Of a stretch of DNA of 64,000 nucleotides, positions 45,076-56,237 are shown in pieces. Under the pieces are notes generated by a model. The model had not been told where the DNA came from and made no database searches. It saw nothing but the letters and a program-made list of their open reading frames with translations. Position 1 is the stretch's first letter; each line of letters begins with the position of its first letter. This DNA comes from Sambucus nigra. Taxonomy: Eukaryota; Streptophyta; Magnoliopsida; Dipsacales; Adoxaceae. The stretch covers positions 46,090,823 to 46,154,822 of the forward strand of contig OX422218.1 of NCBI GenBank assembly GCA_949130495.1, given 5' to 3'. The position numbers were made by a program, and so were the translations under genes.

Positions 45076-45760
45076 ACTTCTTTCATTACTCCTCGAGGAA
45101 CATATTACTATGATGTTATGACATTTGGTTTAAAAAATACAGGTTCTAGTTACCAGAGGTTGGTGAACAAATTCTTTAAGGATCAGAGAGGCAAAAATAT
45201 GGAGGTATACATAGATGACATGCTAACGAAGAGAAAAAAGCATCAGATCACATTGCCAACCTCAGCCAAACCTTTGATAAACTAAAAAAGCACCAGATGA
45301 AGTTGAATCTTACCAAGTGCGTATTCAGTGTCCAAGAAGGCATGTTTCTCTGGTACATAGTGAATCAAATGGGAATTGAGGCTAACCCTAATAAAATCAA
45401 GGCGTTGATTGAAATGCAGTCTCCGACCTGCAAAAAGGATGTGTAAAGGCTCACTGGCGGAGTAGCAGCATCGAACAAATTTATGTCCCGAGCTATAGAC
45501 AAGTGTTTATCATTCTTTAAAATGTTGAGAAAGAGTTTTGAAGGGAATGATGAATGAGATAAGGCTTTTTCGGAGTTCAAAAAGTATATGGTATCACCCA
45601 CGTTGCGCTCTTGACCAATTTTAGGAGAAAAGTTGTACTTATACTTGGCTGTCTCTGAGTTAGCTGTGAGTTTTGCTTTGATACGAGAAGATAATAGAGT
45701 TCAAAATCTTGTGTACTACACAAGCAAATCTCCTGTCCTCTTTCAAGATCGGCCTAGCTA
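45076..45760 (+). pseudogene. Element H reverse transcriptase fragment
   Basis: Enters at GTYYYDVMTFGLKNTGSSYQ, so the first half of RT is missing. The active site VYIDDM is intact (45,205-45,222). Out of frame after 45,250: MKLNLTKCVFSVQEGMFLWY, MGIEANPNKIKALIEMQSP, a stop in KDV-RLTG, LSFFKMLRKSFEGNDE, LGEKLYLYLAVSELAVSFAL and LVYYTSKSP, the start of RNase H. Coding ends about 45,750, where element B begins. Confidence 0.85.
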
Positions 45761-45769
45761 GATCTTGTC

Positions 45770-46310
45770 TTCTGCACTAATCCCTGACGAAGAAGGAGGC
45801 CAAAACCATCGATGGCCTGATAGCTCGTATCGAGAAATATGCCAAGCGCTAAGCTCACTACCAAGGGAAACGATAAGGCCGAGAACCAGAAGAAAGGAGG
45901 CAAGGATGGCTCCAATAATGGAGGCAAGAATGATATTTCAAAAGCATTTCAGGCAGTAAACACTGTCTTTAAAGAACAAATATACAAGATCCTAGCAAAA
46001 ATCAAAGATGAACCATTTATTAAGTGGCCCAGAAAGATGGGAGGAGATCCCTCAAAGAGAAACAACGCGCTGAGATGCGCTTTTCACAAGGAGGGAGGAC
46101 ATACGACTGAGCACTGCAAGGCTCTTAAGTCTCACCTTGAAGAGTTGGCCCAGATAGGGCACCTGAATGAGTTTGTAGAGAAGAAACCAGAGAAGGTTGC
46201 TGCCAATGGAGACACAAGGCCTGATAATGTACTCGAGGACGATGCTGGCCATGAATATTTAGTAATTCATGGGGCATATGATATGAAGCAGATTCAAGGG
46301 AATTCATCTC
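45770..46310 (+). pseudogene. Element B Gag, C-terminal part
   Basis: Starts in mid-protein at KEAKTIDGLIARIEKYAK, equivalent to EATTIDDLMDRIEKYAK of element A. Then a stop, a frame shift into the ORF starting 45,839 (Lys/Gly/Asn-rich basic stretch), FIKWPRKMGGDPSKRN, the intact knuckle CAFHKEGGHTTEHC (about 46,077-46,118) and HLEELAQIGHLNEFVEKK. Confidence 0.85.
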
Positions 46311-46750
46311 AGATGGAGGTCAAAAAGCTTACAGCAGTAATGCAAGCTTTTCAGATCGATCCAGCGAAGACGCAGTCAGGAAAGCATTGGTGAGCAGATG
46401 ACTTCGATTGCAATATCATGTTGATAGATGAAGATCTAGTGGGGGTAAGAACCCCACATCATAACGCCCTGATCATTACCCTCAGAATAGCCAACTATGA
46501 TGTCGACAAGTTGCTCATCGAACAGGGAAGCTCATCCGAGGTAATGTATCTCGACCTATTTAGAAAATTCAAGTTAAGCGTTATCGACTTGAAGGAAGCC
46601 ACTGTCCCTCTTGTTGGCTTCTCTGGGAATGTAACTATCCCATTGGAAAAGATCGTGATGCCAGTAAGGGCAGGAAGTGTCTCTAAGATGATCGAGTTTC
46701 TGGTAGTTAACATTGACTCGCCATACCAAGCTATCCTCGGCAGAGGGTAG
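46311..46750 (+). pseudogene. Element B aspartic protease region
   Basis: DEDLVGVRTPHHNALIITL, then NYDVDKLLIEQGSSSEVMYL (46,496-46,555), where the catalytic Asp has become Glu, then LVGFSGNVTIPLEKIVMP and EFLVVNIDSPYQAILGRG, ending in a stop at 46,748. An active-site Glu is not expected to support proteolysis. Confidence 0.82.
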
Positions 46751-46975
46751 CTACATGCAAAAAGGGCAGTTCCGTTAACCTACCATCAGAAACTCAAGTG
46801 TGTGATTGAGCAAGGAGTGATGGAGATCCACCGAGATCAAGCGATGGAAAGAAGGTGCTTCATAGTAGCCATCCACCCTAAACCAGAGAAGAAGGTCGAG
46901 AAGGACAAAGAGAAGGTCGAGGAGCAAGAAGGTTTGATACCTTCGAAATAGCAACTAAAGTATGGAAGACCCAGA

Positions 46976-48460
46976 GTGGAGGAGACTAGGCTCCTCCCTT
47001 CTGAGCGGGTCATTGAAAACCTGGAAGAAGTCGTAGCCAGTGGTAATGAAAAGGACAGGAGCTTCTTGATTGGGACATCTCTCACAGATCAAGAGAAGAA
47101 AGAATTGACGTTGCTATTAAGGAGCAACCTAGATGTTTTCACGTGGGAACCGTACGAGCAACCTGGAATTGATCCCAGTGTGGTTTCTCATCTGTTGCAC
47201 GACGACCCCACTTTCAGGCATATCGCACAGAAGGCACGACGAACTACACCAAAGAAGGCTAAAGCTGTATAGAAAAAAGTATAGAAGCTACTGGATGCAG
47301 GATCCATACGGGAAGTTCATGTCCAACCCAGTAGTTGTTTCGAAGAATAATAAAAAATGGAGAGTTTGTATCGATTTAACTGACCTTAACATGGCATGCC
47401 CTAAGGAAAGTTTCCTCCTCCCAAAGATCGACCAATTGGTGGACGTTACAGCAACTCATGAGAGAATGAGTTATCTAGACGCATATTCGGGGTATCATCA
47501 GATTCCTCTATATGCCCCAGACCAAGATAAGATCGCGTTCATTACCACCGTCGGATTATATTGCTATAAAGTTATGCCCGTTGGGCTCAAGAATTTAGGA
47601 GCAACTTACCAGTGGCTGGTCACCAAGATGTTCAAAGACCAAATGGGAGATACCATGGAAGTATACATTGATAACATGCTCATCAAGATCAAGAGAAAAG
47701 AGGACCATCTCTCAGACCTATCAAGGACCTTCAAAATCCTCAAAAAATACCGAATGAAACTCAACGTGAGCAAGTGTTCTTTTGGTATCCAGTCAGGAAA
47801 ATTTCTCAGGTACTTGGTTAGCGAGAGAGGCATTGAAGCCAACCCGGACCAAATCGATGAAATTAATAAGGTACAACCTCCCCGCATAATAAGAGACGTA
47901 CAAAAGCTCACGGGCATGCTCGCTGCCTTGAATAGGTTCATCTCGAAGTCCTCCAAGAAGTGCCAGCCCTTTTTCTAGCTATTAAAAAGAAGCAAAACGG
48001 TAGAGTGGAACCAAGATTGCTCGAGGAAATTGGAAGAGCTCAAATCATATCTCAGCACACCACCCTTGATCGTAATACCTTAAGAGGAAGATTCCCTGTA
48101 CTTATACCTTTCCGTCTCCAGCCACGCCATCAGTTCAGCATTGGTATGCGAAAAGTCAGGAATCCAGCACCCAGTCAACTACACGAGCAAGACCTTATTA
48201 GATGCCGAGCAGTGGTACCTACCACTGGAAAAGTTCGCCTTTGCACTGGTGGTAGCCTCGCGGAAACTGAAGCACTACTTTAAAGCTCACACTATCATCA
48301 TCTTTATATTATACCCCCTTAAAGCAGTCCTGCGGAAAGCGAATCTATCTGGAAAACTCTCTAAGTGGTCAGTCGAGCTCAGACGATTTGACATCTAATT
48401 TTAACCAAGGAATGCAATCAAATGGCAGGTGCTCATCGACTTCATCTCGGAATTTACAGG
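46976..48460 (+). pseudogene. Element B reverse transcriptase and first RNase H
   Basis: RT: FTWEPYEQPGIDPSVVSHLL, LDAGSIRE-like text, SNPVVVSKNNKKWRVCIDLT, AYSGYHQIPLYAPDQDKIAF, YKVMPVGLKNLGATYQWLV, and the active-site box VYIDNM (47,661-47,678), where the second Asp of YIDD is Asn. Then MKLNVSKCSFGIQSGKFLRY, RGIEANPDQI, KLTGMLAALNRFISKSSKKC. RNase H follows after a frameshift near 47,978: IQHPVNYTSKTLLDAEQWYL, AHTIIIFILYPLKAVLRKAN and LSGKLSKWSVELRRFDI. A frame of 281 codons survives, the longest in this element, but the catalytic change makes RT inactive. Confidence 0.9.
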
Positions 48461-48519
48461 AGAGTAGCCTCATGACCAACTCCAACCCATCGATTAGAGG
48501 GAAAATCACTCAATAGGAG

Positions 48520-49164
48520 GAATTTGGCTACTATTTATTGATGGAGCCTCTAACTCAAAGGGGGAAGGAGTAGGCATTGTGCTCGTTACTCCATAGGTTG
48601 CAATTATAGAGCAGTGCATAAGACTTGGATTTGAAGCCTCCAACAACGAGGCAGAATATGAGGCTTTGATAACAGGCCTGCAGAATGCATTGGGTGAAAA
48701 ATAGCTACATGTATTCGACGACTCACAATTGGTCTCCAATCAGATAAGTGGGGACTTCAATACGAGGGATGAAAGAATGACCAGCCTACCTCGCTTTAGC
48801 AAAAAAGTTAATATCCAACTTTGAGGAGGTCAGTGTCCAACAGTTTCCTAGAGGACAAAATAGTCATGCCGATGCCCTAGCAGCCTTAAGCTCAACAATC
48901 GACTCCGACTTAAAGAGAATAATCCCTATAGACTTCCTCGCCCTACCGAGCATCACCCAGAGCGAAGAGCTTCCAGACATGGGCCGTATTCTCCATATCG
49001 AATCAGCACCTAGTTGGATGGACCCCTTGAGGGACTATTTGAAGGACGGTGCACTACCAGATGACAAGAAGGCCGCTCATCAGATAAGAGTCAAAGTTGC
49101 CCGCTTTCACTTATCTCCTGAGGGAAATCTATATAAGAGATCATTTACCGACCCTTACCTCTAA
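48520..49164 (+). pseudogene. Element B second (Tat-type) RNase H and linker
   Basis: WLLFIDGASNSKGEGVGIVL (48,530), [19 protein letters not shown] (catalytic Glu intact), HVFDDSQLVSNQISGDFN, then decay by frameshift; VQQFPRGQNSHADALAALS can still be followed near 48,830-48,890. The linker 48,979-49,164 (SAPSWMDPLRDYLKDGALP and HQIRVKVARFHLSPEGNLYK) leads to integrase. Two stops are present. Confidence 0.8.
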
Positions 49165-50250
49165 TGTGTTCACCCAAAGGACATTGATTAAGTACCGCGC
49201 GAGCTCTATGAAGGAACCTGCGGGAGCCATATTAGAGGGAGATCGCTAGCTTTCTGAGCAAAGGAAGGCTACTGGTGGCCATACATGCAGAGAGATTCTG
49301 GAGTATATGCTCGTAAGTGTGATAAATATCAGCTACACGCTCCTATGGTCCACCAACCTGCCAGCGACCTAAGATCACTTACCAGCCCTTGACCTTTAAC
49401 CCAATAGGGAATGGACATCATGGGCCCTCTTCCTACCGCTGCTGATAATTACAAGTATCTGTTGGTCGCCACAGACTACTTCACCAAATAGATTATGTCA
49501 GAGCCGCTGGAAAACATCAGGGGCGCAGATTTGATGAGATTCATATGTAAAAACATAATTACCCGCTTTGGGATCCCCAGAACCATCATCATTGACAATG
49601 GAATGCAGTTCGAGAGCGGCCCCTTTCAGAGTTTTTGCAACGACCATGGGATCAGGCACCCTTTTAGCTTGGTTACCTACTCTAGAGCAATGGCCAAACT
49701 GAAGCTTCTAACAAAATAGTGATCGATGGGTTGAAAAAATGACTTGAGCGAGCCAAAGGTGCATGAGTGAGCGAGCTGGCACACATTCTATAGGCTTACC
49801 GCACTACCCCACGACGAGCAACAGGGGAATTCCCATTCGCACTAACATATGGAATAAAAGCAATCATACCTCTGGAAGCTAGCCTCCCAACCATAAGATC
49901 CACCTTGGTCGACCAAGGCCAGAATGATGCAGCATTACTCGCTGAACTTGACCTAGCCGACGAACGCAGAGAACTAACCCCAGTGAGACTAGTGAGCTAT
50001 CAGCAGTAGCTCACAAAACACTATAACAAAAAGGTTAATCCAAGGACATTCCATATTGGGGACTACATCCTGAGGAAAGTACTTGGCAGCGCGGTAAAAC
50101 CATTCGATGGAAAGTTAGGTCGAAACTGGGAGGGGCCATTCAAGGTAACAAGGGACTACCTACAAGGTGCCTATCACTTCGAAATGTTGGAGGTCAGAGA
50201 GATACCTCGAGCGTGGAACGCAACCAACCTGAAAAAAATTCTATTTCTAG
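49165..50250 (+). pseudogene. Element B integrase
   Basis: ELYEGTCGSHIRGRSLAF, EGYWWPYMQRDSG, then GMDIMGPLPTAADNYKYLLV (first Asp, 49,411). Stops flank ATDYFTK. The frame 49,495-49,719 has NIITRFGIPRTIIIDNGMQF with the second Asp intact, but the HPQSNGQAE motif is destroyed by a frameshift. Downstream, remnants of the C-terminal domain (HYNKKVNPRTFHIGDYILRK in the right frame near 50,020-50,080) reach RAWNATNLKKI at about 50,240. Confidence 0.8.
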
Positions 50251-50563
50251 TTTTTTCATTAATCTTTTATCGCATTGATGGAATGGACAATTCATTTTTT
50301 AATTAGTTTTGATTAATAAAAGATTATTTGGTAGTGGCATTCTACGGAGTGTTAATTTTATATTATGAACTTTATAACTTGCACACCTTTCCCAAGTGAC
50401 ATGCACATTACTCAGTATACAAAAGCAGGGAATCACCCTCCTCAGGTTTTTGTTATGAAACACAAATAACCTCTTAGCATTGCCCCTGGCAATATATGAA
50501 GCCCTACAGGGGACCCTTAGGCAGCTCGGCCAAATCGGATTGGTCGCCAAATGATGTTTGGCT
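50251..50563. other. Element B post-integrase non-coding zone, left part
   Basis: No gene. CCTACAGGGGACCCTTAGGC and TTGGTCGCCAA correspond to 31,130-31,190 of element A in the opposite orientation. It continues at 54,861 beyond the inserted LTR. Confidence 0.6.
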
Positions 50564-51684
50564 TGTAATACCCAGTAATTTTATTGATTTTTATTTAGGG
50601 GATTAATTGAATTAAATAAGAATTAATTGGAAATTAATCCGGATGTAAATACTAGCGAGATGTGAGTTGGTATTTGAGTATGATGTTAAAATTGGATATT
50701 TCTGAGTATATATGGTAATATATGAGTATTGAAAATATTAAAATTGTCACGAGGCAGAAATACGACAATTTGGGAAATTTAGTTGGGACGCGCGTGTCAG
50801 TCGCGTCAGGAATGAATTTATTTAAATTAAAAAATGAATTATATTTTATCAACTTAATGATCATTTTGAGTGCACCAACGCGCCCGGAAGGGTCGAAATA
50901 GTCAGAAAACACTAGTCGGGGGTTTAGTTTGGGTCCCGGGGCAATTTTAGGGCAAACCGGCAACCTAGAAGGGTATTTTGGTAATTTTAAAAATTGAGGA
51001 ATTAAAACCCACGAATTTTAGAGGTTAATTATACATTATTTGAGAGGCCACTAAGGCCATTACCAGCAAAAGATAAGAGAGTGGGGTACGGAGGTTTTGA
51101 GAGAAGTTAGAAAGAGGGTAAAGGAGGTTCCAAACCAAACCATCTCCCATCACCGGAAATTTGAAAGGATTTGTGACCGAAAAGAAGAGAGAGAGCCAAC
51201 CTTGATCATCAACAACGAACCAGAACATCGGATTTAAGACAAGTGATTTGATGTCATTAATTTCAATGAATATTTCCTCGATGTTTAGTATAGAAACATT
51301 ATAGGCTTTGAAAGTTTTGGTGAAATCCTAATGGGATTGTCGTAGAAACTCTTAATCTTGGTTAGGAATTGCATGTAGAATGATTATGGACGAAATTGGT
51401 ATCCAAAAACTTAACTTTGATGATTTAAAAACGGATTTATGATGAGTATTTATGTACAATAAAATTTTGGGTTCATGTTCATAGGGTTTGGGGTAAAATT
51501 TGGGGATTTATGATAATTGCATGTTGATTTAGAGGATTTGACCCCAAAAATATGTGAAGAAGCGATCTAGGAGGACTTAGAGTAGTTTAAAAATATTAAA
51601 ACATTATTGGGATGATTTTAAAATGGAATTAGAGAAGAGAAAAATGAAGAAAAACAAGTTGGGAAATTTCTGGGCGTTTTCTGC

Positions 51685-51830
51685 CATCTCGTTAGAAGAC
51701 CTACCCAGGTCGTTCGATCGAGCTTCTAACGAGATGACAGTATCCCTTCTAACAAGTTCATTCGAAGACTTCGTTCAAATGACCCTCGTTCGAACAACCT
51801 CGTTCGAACGATATTTCTAACGAGTTGACA
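51685..51830. repeat. Cluster of TTCGAACGA-type palindromes in the second solo LTR
   Basis: Palindromic cores TTCGATCGAG, ATTCGAAGA, GTTCGAACAA and GTTCGAACGA, plus three copies of TCTAACGAG (one as CTCGTTAGAAG), lie within 145 bases. It occupies roughly the same relative place in this LTR as the AATCGATT cluster in the first. Confidence 0.75.
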
Positions 51831-52815
51831 GAATGGCCTTTTAAGGCCTGATTTTATTTAGAACTCCCCGTAGACTTATGTAATTGAGTGTTAACCTTCC
51901 CTTGTTGACTAGTTTGTATAGTTGTGAGATTTGAGTACGTTGAGGAGTAAAAAACTTAGAATTTTGTAGTAAACCGGGTGACATTTATGGGTTAGGAAAT
52001 ACGTACCTAAAATTACGACGTGATAAGGGTTGACAACTTTTAATGTATATTATTCGGGGATTTGTAAACGTGCAACATTTAATGACGGTATAGGAATGTA
52101 AAATATACCTCTATTAATATTATAAGATATCTAAGATGTGTTAATGCTTAGTATATGTGTTTATCTGTGTATAACATACCTACCATACTTGCTATCACGG
52201 GAGGTCGGCGTTCGATCAAGGCCATCTAATCTTTGTGTGCCTACGGGGGGGATTTAGATTGGTACCTCGAGGACATAGATCAGAGAATGACTTATTGAGG
52301 AGTTAATAAGTCTGCTGATGATGGGAGCGTAGGTATGTGCACGACCCATGTGATGTGAACTATGTTCGCCTCCATTATGTGTGTTTGTTACTTATTGAAA
52401 CTATTCCTGAGAGATTTGGAATACGTGATCCTTATGTACGCGATGTACCGGGATTTGATAGCAGAGTATGTGTGCACCGCAGCTTAGTCTAGGGGTGCCA
52501 TTATTGTATATTATGATGAGATTGATATACTGAATTATTAAAATGAACTGTTTATATACGTACAAGTGTGAATTAATGTAATATCTTTATAGAGTTAAAA
52601 ATGGGAAAACACTTAGGGCCCGTTTGGTTCTCTATTAAGAAAATTCGATTTAAACACTGTTTTTAAATACAGTTTTAAAATTCAGTTTTTTGTGTTTATA
52701 ATTATTGGTGTGCGTTTGGTAAAGTTATTTTTAAATACAGTTTTTTGAAAATTTGAGAAAATTGACAAATATGTATATTTATATCATACATATGCGTGTG
52801 TGTGTGGATATATGT

Positions 52816-52852
<37 letters not shown>

Positions 52853-52984
52853 CATACATACATACATACATACATGAATCATGTATGTATGTATGTATAC
52901 ATTCATGTATGAATGTATGTATGTATACATTCATGATATATACATACATACATTCATACATGAATGTATACATACATACATACA

Positions 52985-53400
52985 TCATAATTTATGATGT
53001 ATGTATGTATGTATACATTCATGTATATTGTATGAAAGTTTTATGTATGTTTATATGTACATACATATATATATAACATACCTCATTAAATGTACATGTA
53101 TATAATTTATGATGTATGTATGTATGTATACATTCATGTACATACATATATATATATAACATACCTCATTAAATGTAAATTATATACATGTACATTTAAT
53201 GAGGTATGTTATATATATATATGTATGTACATGAATGTATACATACATACATACATACATCATAAATTATATACATGTACATTTAATGAGGTATGTTATA
53301 TATATATGTATGTACATATAAACATACATAAAACTTTCATACATACATGATACATGAATGTATACATATACATACATCATAAATTATATACACGTACATT
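52985..53400. repeat. Long near-perfect inverted repeat with (CATA)n
   Basis: A palindrome centred near 53,182 with arms of about 150-200 bases. ACATACCTCATTAAATGTAC on the left pairs with GTACATTTAATGAGGTATGT on the right, twice in each arm. The outer parts TGAAAGTTTTATGTATG and CATACATAAAACTTTCA also pair. Confidence 0.85.
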
Positions 53401-53449
53401 TAATATCATGTATTTTTAGGTATATTTAATGAGGTATGTTAGGGATTTT

Positions 53450-53452
<3 letters not shown>

Positions 53453-53531
<79 letters not shown>
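53453..53531. repeat. (CT)n(AT)n microsatellite
   Basis: About 16 CT units followed by about 22 AT units in the MITE interior. A further (AT)n/(CATA)n tract is at 52,817-52,875. Confidence 0.95.
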
Positions 53532-53532
<1 letters not shown>

Positions 53533-54860
53533 GATGTCGCATATATAATTCACTATAAAATTATATACATACATGAATTGATAATATTTTTTTAATACAT
53601 ATGTACTATATGTATATTTTATATTATTCCATACATTAATAATATATGTATAAAACTATATATAAGTATCATGTATCTATTGATAATATTATTTAACTTT
53701 ATATTATTCCATACGTAATTTTGTGTATATGTACATATATATTTTTTATTTATAAGAATTACACACATTAATGTATTATGTATGTATATTATATATTAAG
53801 GTATAATTGCTTTAAAATATTAAGAATGAATAATTCTGAGTTGAAAAATAAAAAAAACAGATGTTATAAAACACCCAAAATCTGTTTTCTGAAAAACTTG
53901 ATTATAAGACAGGAATATTATAATTCTGTGTTTAAAAACAGGTTGCCAAATGAAGATTTTTATCAGAATTGTATTTAAACACAGAAAACAGAATTATAGT
54001 TACAAACCAAACAGGCCCAATTATTGTAACTAATTCCGAGGAATGAAGGTAAAACTCTAAGTTTATATTAAGACGTCGGGAATTTAAACCATGATTAGTA
54101 TAGTAAAAATCAGATATTGAATTAGACTAGTTTGATAGTAAAATAACTAGAACGGGTACGGGTACGATAGGTGTGCGCGATTAGTTGAGAGGTGAAGAAC
54201 TCATGTGAGTGCATGCACTATCATGTATTTTATATTCACTGTTTAATGATATTATACACTTGCTGTATTTTAAACTGTTTTCACAATCGGGCTCTGACCC
54301 ATTTGCTTTCAAATCTATTTTCTGGTAAAACCTTTTAGGTGTCCACCCACAAGGACACCAAGCGTAGGAGTTCCATTCCGGTGACATGCTGTAGCTGCTG
54401 TGGAAGTTACAGGACCTCGATAGTAGATGACTCCACTTTCTATCTTGACTCTATTTCAGATTTACTCATCTGTAGGGCATGTCGCCCCTTTTTAGAGACA
54501 TCTTACTTACTCAGTTTTATTTTCATATTTTGGGTTGTAATTAATTAGTGATTCAGACTTTGTATTTGGTTGTATTCAGTATTCGGATTATTTAGAGGAG
54601 TATTCCTCCAGATTCATTATTATTCCATGGTTATTCTATTGTCACTATGTTGTGGTTGTTATATTAGCATTTCATAATCTAAATTGGTTATATGTTAATC
54701 GAATTTAATTGAAATTGACATCTCACTTTTTAAATATTAGGTGGTTAGAAATTATTAAAACGTTTTCGACAGTGATGCTATGAACTGAACCAACTTGACA
54801 TTTTGTATTAATTTGAATAAAGGAGTAGCTACCCGGTATTTAATTAGTCAGGGTGTCACA

Positions 54861-55209
54861 TGGATCAAAAAACCTGATCATATAGAACATCCAACACCAG
54901 GTGTGTCCTCGCTATTGCCACACTTAGGCCTAAGGTAGTGTGACGACACGACCTAAAAGGTAAAGTAGGGCATAATGGTATCTCATAAGCATACTGGACT
55001 GGGAGGATCTTCACACGACAAAACAACTCTACCTACATCAAATCTAGTCGGCTACGAAGAGCCCAAGATAATCAAACGAAAAATTAATGAGGTAAAGATA
55101 CACAACACATGTTTAGTCGGCGAAACGCCCAAAACATAAATATTTGATTACTTCGTTACATTTACAAAAAGTTACATTGAAGGAAGAAAATCTTAATGAG
55201 GATTAGGCC
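54861..55209. promoter_or_regulatory. Conserved non-coding zone between convergent genes (element B, right part)
   Basis: Counterpart of 30,850-31,120 in element A: GTCCTCGCTATTGCCACACT and TTAGGCCTAAGGTAGTGTGA are kept although nothing is encoded. Likely shared 3' ends of pol and the antisense block; that is inference. Confidence 0.45.
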
Positions 55210-56090
55210 TCTGAGTAAGATAATTATCCACTTGCGATCTTCATTCGTCGTCCGGATGAGGGGCCAATTATTCCTCAACTTCATTCGCAGCTGTCTCTAA
55301 TAGCTTCCTGTCTATAGGGATCCACTGGTCATCCCTCCTGAAAGGATTAGGCCTCAAAGTTGATGGGGAGATCTCGTGACGATACTAGAGTACTGAGTTC
55401 CTGGAACCTGCAGCTCCCTGAGGACGCTCAACCATCCCCTAATAAAGGATATCTCTTCAAACTCTGTCAACCTCATCAAAGCATCTGTCCAACCTTGGTC
55501 GTAACCATCATCCCACACACGCTAAGGTACTTTCTTGAATAGATGACTTAGCTGTGTGAAATCTCTTTGAAGCCCAGTAGCAATCACGTATGCTCAATGA
55601 AAATCTTCTCAAATCTTGTCCATCTCCCCAGCTTACGGACGAACCGATGGGGTAGAACCTCACAAAACTTGAGGGGCAGAGCTCGACCCTGTGCCAGCTC
55701 GTGGAACAGCCGATGAAGAGGAACCTCGCAAAACTTGAGGTGCGACGCTCGGCGCATGATCCCTGAGTCGCGACACCTCTCTCCTTAGAGTCTCATTCTC
55801 CTGTTGAAGAACTTCTCCATCTTGATTGATTTCGGAGGCATCCAGAAGTTTAGCTCTCAAAGTGACTTCTTCTTGGACAGAAGCACCAACTTCTTCCATC
55901 TCCTGAAGCCTATCCTTCAGTTTGGCGACGAGCTCAGACTAGTCCTTAAAGCTCTTATTCTTCGACCCAAGAGATTTGCAAATCCTATTAAAGGCTTGGC
56001 GAACTTGATTGTTCTCATTAGGACCGAGAATCCTTCCCAATTGAGAGGTAGCAGGTATATACTCATCTACATCAGTCAACTGCAAGCCGT
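55210..56090 (-). pseudogene. Element B antisense gene, second part (aORF2)
   Basis: On minus, after an acceptor (GGCTTGCAG, about 56,080): a start like DVDEYIPATSQLGRILGPNE, ELVAKLKDRLQEMEEVGASV, a coiled coil NETLRREVSRLRDHAPS, then a repeated Ser-rich motif in which SSSAVPRAGTGSS and APQVL units recur. Further on come YDQGWTDALMRLTEFEEIS, FIRGWLSVLRELQVPG and a Pro-rich tail. The order is that of element A 29,930-30,840. Stops and a frameshift occur after about 55,660. Confidence 0.6.
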
Positions 56091-56237
56091 ACAAAAATTA
56101 AATAATAGAAGAATCAGTATGCAGAAGGGAAAGTCTTTTCATTTCATTCAAATAAAGAGGTCCAATTACATTGGTAATTAAAGGAGAGCAGTGGAAACAA
56201 AGTAAAAAATACAAAAAAAGTCCTAAATGCAGGCTAG

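Larger units (their letters stand above)
52616..54018. mobile_element. MITE, about 1.4 kb, GGGCCYGTTTGGTT termini
   Basis: Left end GGGCCCGTTTGGTT, right end the complement of GGGCCTGTTTGGTT. Subterminal parts also pair (GTTTGGTAA at about 52,735 against TTGCCAAAT at 53,943; repeated GTGTTTAAA/ACAG motifs). TTA precedes the left end and ATTA lies two bases past the right, so a PIF/Harbinger TTA target is possible but not clean; a hAT origin is the alternative. The interior is microsatellite and long hairpin DNA with no transposase. All frames between 52,753 and 53,350 are (CATA)n translations. Confidence 0.72.
50564..54860 (+). mobile_element. Solo LTR, 4.3 kb including a MITE, Tekay/Del-like ends
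   Basis: Begins TGTAATACCCAGTAATTTTA and ends GTCAGGGTGTCACA, flanked by TGGCT (50,559-50,563) and TGGAT (54,861-54,865), a 5-bp duplication with one mismatch. Without the MITE at 52,616-54,018 it is about 2.9 kb. It shares blocks with the 11,948-15,544 LTR: CGGAAGGGTCGAAATAGTC near the start and, near the end, AAACTGTTTTCACAATCGGG followed by CCACAAGGACACC. No gene. Confidence 0.82.

Noticed and set aside
47133..47978. Intact functional reverse transcriptase (281 codons)
   Set aside because: The frame is open but the YIDD box reads YIDN, the frame breaks before RNase H, and upstream stops separate it from protease.
52753..53350. Open frames of about 86-107 codons on both strands
   Set aside because: They are translations of (CATA)n and (AT)n repeats (Tyr/Ile/His/Met) inside a MITE, open on both strands at once.
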